Origin: Lysinibacillus pinottii
GTDB lineage: Bacteria > Bacillota > Bacilli > Bacillales_A > Planococcaceae
Assembly (NCBI RefSeq): GCF_024753545.1
Contig: NZ_JANTOO010000004.1
Span: forward strand, 1 to 64,000
Reading direction: 5' to 3'
DNA length: 64,000 bases
The notes below the pieces were generated by a model. That model was not told the origin of the DNA. It saw only the letters and a list, made by a program, of their open reading frames with translations, and made no database searches. Positions 61,204 to 64,000 of this stretch are shown here, piece by piece (the first letter of the stretch is position 1; every line of letters starts with the position of its first letter). The position numbers were made by a program, and so were the translations under genes.

Positions 61204-61836
61204 ATGGTAAAAGCCGTGATCTTTTTTCTAGTTGTTGGCTATTTGATTGGCTGTATTCACGGCTCTAAAGTGGCACAATTTTTATCCGGGGTTGATTTAA
61301 AAAAAGCTGGCCATGGCAATGCTGGTGCCTCTAATGCTACGCTTTCACTCGGCTGGAAATATGGCGTTTTAGTAGCTCTTATCGATATTGGAAAAGGCGT
61401 CGTAGCCATCGTCGGTGCACATTTTTATTTAGCAGATGCAACACATTTAACAGCAGAACAAATATGGCTCCTCACCTACTTGATAGCTGCAGGGGTTATT
61501 TTGGGGCATAATTTCCCTTTTTATATGGGCTTCAACGGTGGAAAAGGAACTGCCTCCATCATTGGAATTTTACTTGCGGTTGATTGGAAGATTGGTTTAT
61601 TTGCACTTATTCTATTTGTTATTTTATCTTTCGCAACGAACTATTTAATTGTTGGTGTATTAGAGTTTTACCTCGTTTTTTGTACCGCTACTTATTTATG
61701 GATTCCTGGATTAGGCCCAACCATTATTGCCATTCTACTTTTTGGTATTGCTATTATTTTGCACTTTGAAAATATTAAACGTTTAACCAATGGAACAGAG
61801 CCTAAAGTTACTTCTGCCTTCAAGAAAAAGAAATAG
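61204..61836 (+). CDS. PlsY-type glycerol-3-phosphate acyltransferase (paralog)
   Basis: A 210-aa membrane protein with five to six helices. PlsY transfers acyl groups from acyl-phosphate to glycerol-3-phosphate, the first step of phospholipid synthesis. GYLIGCIHGSKVAQFLSGVD and GHGNAGASNATLSLGWKYG match motif 1-2 (canonical GSGNIGATN), and ILGHNFPFYMGFNGGKGTAS is motif 2-3. The changes GS to GH and IGATN to AGASN suggest a paralog rather than the housekeeping PlsY, which is probably elsewhere. AAAGGAG precedes the ATG. Single gene. Confidence 0.8.
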   Translation: MVKAVIFFLVVGYLIGCIHGSKVAQFLSGVDLKKAGHGNAGASNATLSLGWKYGVLVALIDIGKGVVAIVGAHFYLADATHLTAEQIWLLTYLIAAGVILGHNFPFYMGFNGGKGTASIIGILLAVDWKIGLFALILFVILSFATNYLIVGVLEFYLVFCTATYLWIPGLGPTIIAILLFGIAIILHFENIKRLTNGTEPKVTSAFKKKK

Positions 61837-62036
61837 TATTTCCCGAGAGAGATTTGTATTTTTTATGACCACAAATTTTCTCTTTAATTACTATTAAAGC
61901 TGTAAACTGACATATTTTTCTTCCTTTCATTCTATATAATAAATGGATGAATTCTTATCTTAAAAAAACATTTTGTTGACCGATGTTAAGGATAATAACC
62001 GTCATTTTTACGTAGACGTAGAAGGGATGAGAAAAT

Positions 62037-63518
62037 ATGTCTTCACCTAAACAAGCAGCAACGAAGCGTAATCTAAAGCCTTTATGGATTGGGTTGGCTT
62101 TTGCTTTATTAATTATTATTATTTTTTTACCTAATAACGGTGAGTTACCTGTAGCTGGGCAGCGCGCTTTAGCCATCTTAGCTTTCGCGGTCATCCTTTG
62201 GGTAACTGAGGCCGTTTCATATCCTGTTAGCTCTGCAATGATTATTGCACTCGTCACCGTTTTACTAGGTCTTGCACCCTCCATGGATGATCCCACAGCA
62301 CAACTAGGTACCGCTAGCGCCTTAAAACTATCATTAAGTGGTTTTAGTAATTCTGCTGTCGCCCTAGTAGCAGCTGCTCTTTTTCTAGCAGCAGCTATGC
62401 AAATTACCAATTTGCATAAACGACTTGCTCTCTGGATTCTTTCACTTGTAGGAACAAAAACAAAAGCTATTGTTTTCGGTGCTATATTAGTTTCCATTGC
62501 CCTTGCATTTTTTGTTCCTTCAGCTACTGCACGTGCTGGCGCAGTAGTCCCTATACTTCTTGGAATGGTCGCAGCATTTGGTTTACCGCGTGATAGTCGA
62601 CTTGCTGCTTTGCTTGTTATTACTTCTGTACAAGCCGTTTCCATTTGGAATATCGGGATTAAAACTGCGGCAGCGCAAAATATGGTTGCTTTAAATTTCA
62701 TCCAAGAGCAATTTAATGTAAATATTTCATGGGGTGCTTGGTTACTTTACGCTGCCCCATTCTCGATTATTATGTCAGTAGCCTTATTTTTCATTATGAT
62801 TACGCTTATTAAGCCTGAGACGAGCAATATTGATGGTGGTAAAGAAGTCATCAAGAAACAGCTTGCTGAGCTTGGACCATTAAAAGCACCTGAAATTCGA
62901 TTGATCATTACATCATTAATTTTACTATTTTTCTGGGCTACGGAAGGCAAGCTCCATCCATTTGATACAACAACGGTTACAATTATCGCCATTGCTGTTC
63001 TACTAATGCCTAAAATCGGCGTTTATTCGTGGAAGGAAGTTGAACCTCATATTCCTTGGGGAACAATCATTGTCTTTGCAGTTGGTATTATGCTCGGAAC
63101 TATTTTACTGAATACAAAAGGTGCATCATGGTTATCAGATAAAGTTTTTGGTTCACTCGGTCTAGATACAATGCCAATTCTTGCTACCATTGCTATCGTA
63201 ACATTATTTAATATTCTTATTCATTTAGGTTTTGCCAGTGCAACAAGCCTAGCCTCTGCACTTATACCTGTGTTTATCGTGTTAGCTTCCACATTAACTG
63301 CTAATGTAGATCAGGTTGGTTTTGTTATCGTCCAACAATTTGTTATTAGCTTTGGTTTCCTATTGCCAATTAGCGCACCACAAAATATGCTTGCCTACGG
63401 TACAGGAGCATTTACAACAAAGGATTTCCTGAAATCAGGTATTCCATTAACGATTCTCGGCTTCCTCCTAATTCTGCTGTTCTCTGCAACTTATTGGAAA
63501 TGGATTGGCCTATTGTAA
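62037..63518 (+). CDS. DASS/SLC13-family anion (dicarboxylate) transporter
   Basis: A 493-aa polytopic membrane protein with about 12 helices, of the divalent anion:sodium symporter family (citrate, malate, succinate or sulfate). LAILAFAVILWVTEAVSYPV is a family block. The helix-hairpin motifs that hold Na+ and substrate appear as SLSGFSNSAVALVAAALFLA, PSATARAGAVVPILLG and ISAPQNMLAYGTGAF. These differ from the typical SNT form, so the substrate is open. GAAGGGATGAG precedes the ATG. A bidirectional terminator follows. Confidence 0.88.
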   Translation: MSSPKQAATKRNLKPLWIGLAFALLIIIIFLPNNGELPVAGQRALAILAFAVILWVTEAVSYPVSSAMIIALVTVLLGLAPSMDDPTAQLGTASALKLSLSGFSNSAVALVAAALFLAAAMQITNLHKRLALWILSLVGTKTKAIVFGAILVSIALAFFVPSATARAGAVVPILLGMVAAFGLPRDSRLAALLVITSVQAVSIWNIGIKTAAAQNMVALNFIQEQFNVNISWGAWLLYAAPFSIIMSVALFFIMITLIKPETSNIDGGKEVIKKQLAELGPLKAPEIRLIITSLILLFFWATEGKLHPFDTTTVTIIAIAVLLMPKIGVYSWKEVEPHIPWGTIIVFAVGIMLGTILLNTKGASWLSDKVFGSLGLDTMPILATIAIVTLFNILIHLGFASATSLASALIPVFIVLASTLTANVDQVGFVIVQQFVISFGFLLPISAPQNMLAYGTGAFTTKDFLKSGIPLTILGFLLILLFSATYWKWIGLL

Positions 63519-63550
63519 AGCTTTAATCGTCTTAGATAGATTTATTAACT

Positions 63551-63589
63551 AAAAGGCCTTGAGGGAGCATCTGTCCTTCAAGGCCTTTT
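63551..63589. terminator. Bidirectional terminator between the transporter and CoA-transferase genes
   Basis: AAAAGGCCTTGAGG and CCTTCAAGGCCTTTT pair almost completely around a ten-base loop between two convergent stop codons. Confidence 0.88.
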
Positions 63590-63600
63590 GTATTAGAACT

Positions 63601-64000
63601 CTATTTTGATAAAGCTGGGTCTTTCATTGTTCCACTTTTTGCGTAATTGACATGCCATGACAGCGCTTTTTCAAGATCATGCGGTGTATGATGTCCACCA
63701 GTTGTCTCATTAGCGTCATTAAAGTATTGCCATAGCTGCTCACGATAATCAGGGTGTGCACAATGATCAATAATTAGTCCCACACGTTCCTTTGGAGCAA
63801 GCCCTCGTAAATCAGCTACTCCCTGCTCTGTTACGATAACATCAACATCATGCTCTGTATGATCCACATGCGATACCATTGGGACAATGCTCGAAATATT
63901 GCCACCCTTTGCATAGGATTTAGTGACAAAAATTCCCAAACGCGCATTGCGAGCAAAGTCACCAGACCCCCCTATACCATTCATCATTTTAGTACCAGAA
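63601..64000 (-). CDS. Acetyl-CoA hydrolase/CoA-transferase family protein, 3' part (cut by window edge)
   Basis: The last 133 codons of a gene whose 5' part lies beyond 64000. The frame stays open to the edge: SGTKMMNGIGGSGDFARNA leads into FVTKSYAKGGNISSIVPMV, VIVTEQGVADLRGLAPKERV and the tail PDYREQLWQYFND. These are C-terminal features of the Ach1/Cat1/SucCoA transferase family (about 500 aa), including TEQGVADLRG. The full protein would exchange CoA between acetate and succinate or hydrolyse acetyl-CoA. The internal ATG at 63987 is not the real start. Confidence 0.9.
   Translation of the reverse strand, partial: SGTKMMNGIGGSGDFARNARLGIFVTKSYAKGGNISSIVPMVSHVDHTEHDVDVIVTEQGVADLRGLAPKERVGLIIDHCAHPDYREQLWQYFNDANETTGGHHTPHDLEKALSWHVNYAKSGTMKDPALSK

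Noticed and set aside
61955..62701. 248-aa open frame on the minus strand opposite the DASS transporter gene
   Set aside because: It is the mirror of a strongly supported membrane transporter frame, is built of low-complexity alanine-rich sequence, and has no ribosome binding site.
1..64000. CRISPR arrays, insertion sequences, tRNA genes
   Set aside because: No regularly spaced direct repeats, transposase motifs or tRNA cloverleaf sequences were seen anywhere in the window.

Overview
The window looks like a chromosomal segment of a low-GC, spore-former-type Bacillales bacterium. Lysinibacillus or a close relative is my inference from gene content and protein style (HemAT, PdaC-like deacetylase, S-box RNA, Spx paralog, HelD, YfmM- and YfiBC-like ABC proteins); no single gene proves the genus. 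I see no phage, insertion sequence, CRISPR array or tRNA gene. Most genes are single genes or two- to three-gene operons bounded by clear intrinsic terminators.

Layout. 1-470: 5' end of a 16S rRNA gene on the minus strand with its leader and promoter. 470-950: decayed DNA with the tail of a probable aminotransferase-type regulator. 950-3520: topB (topoisomerase III), with a second, broken copy of its C-terminal coding sequence behind it in opposite orientation, so topB is bracketed by an inverted repeat. 3590-12360: a 38-aa membrane peptide, a TPR glycosyltransferase, a two-gene operon of a giant SF1 helicase plus a small acidic partner, an FMN reductase, an NAD(P)-binding protein and a PseG-like protein. 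12480-20670: a coiled-coil micro-protein and an ABC-F ATPase, an Spx paralog lacking the second redox cysteine with its MarR-type regulator behind a double operator, an ECF sigma factor, a GAF-LuxR regulator, two SDR oxidoreductases and a serine acetyltransferase. 20940-29080: M20 dipeptidase, nitroreductase, amidase-domain protein, DUF2804 protein, GDPD, HelD, a 40-aa basic protein and a double GNAT protein. 29390-41350: heterodimeric ABC exporter, EamA permease, PAS-GGDEF-EAL protein, split ThrE-type exporter, PdaC-like deacetylase and a secreted beta-propeller protein.

41480-45370 is a three-gene catabolic operon (aldehyde dehydrogenase, lysine 6-dehydrogenase-like enzyme, acyl-CoA dehydrogenase) that fits lysine breakdown through allysine and glutaryl-CoA. 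45760-56900: AIM24 protein, D-2-hydroxyacid dehydrogenase, HemAT oxygen sensor, UppP, a membrane metallophosphoesterase, an LCAD-type acyl-CoA dehydrogenase, a two-component system with a previously unlisted 51-aa membrane protein encoded between regulator and kinase, and a second EamA permease. 57040-64000: a small HTH protein, a short homoserine dehydrogenase with a structured leader, a Panacea-like protein, metY under a SAM-I riboswitch, a PlsY-like acyltransferase, a DASS-family anion transporter and the 3' part of an acetyl-CoA hydrolase/CoA-transferase gene cut by the window edge.

The points most worth a second look are the inverted repeat around topB, the helicase plus partner operon, the CxxS Spx/MarR unit with two spaced operators, the hidden small membrane protein of the two-component system, and the unassigned leader RNAs of hom and of the lysine operon. 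All coordinates, motif positions and pairings were read by hand; no search or folding program was run.
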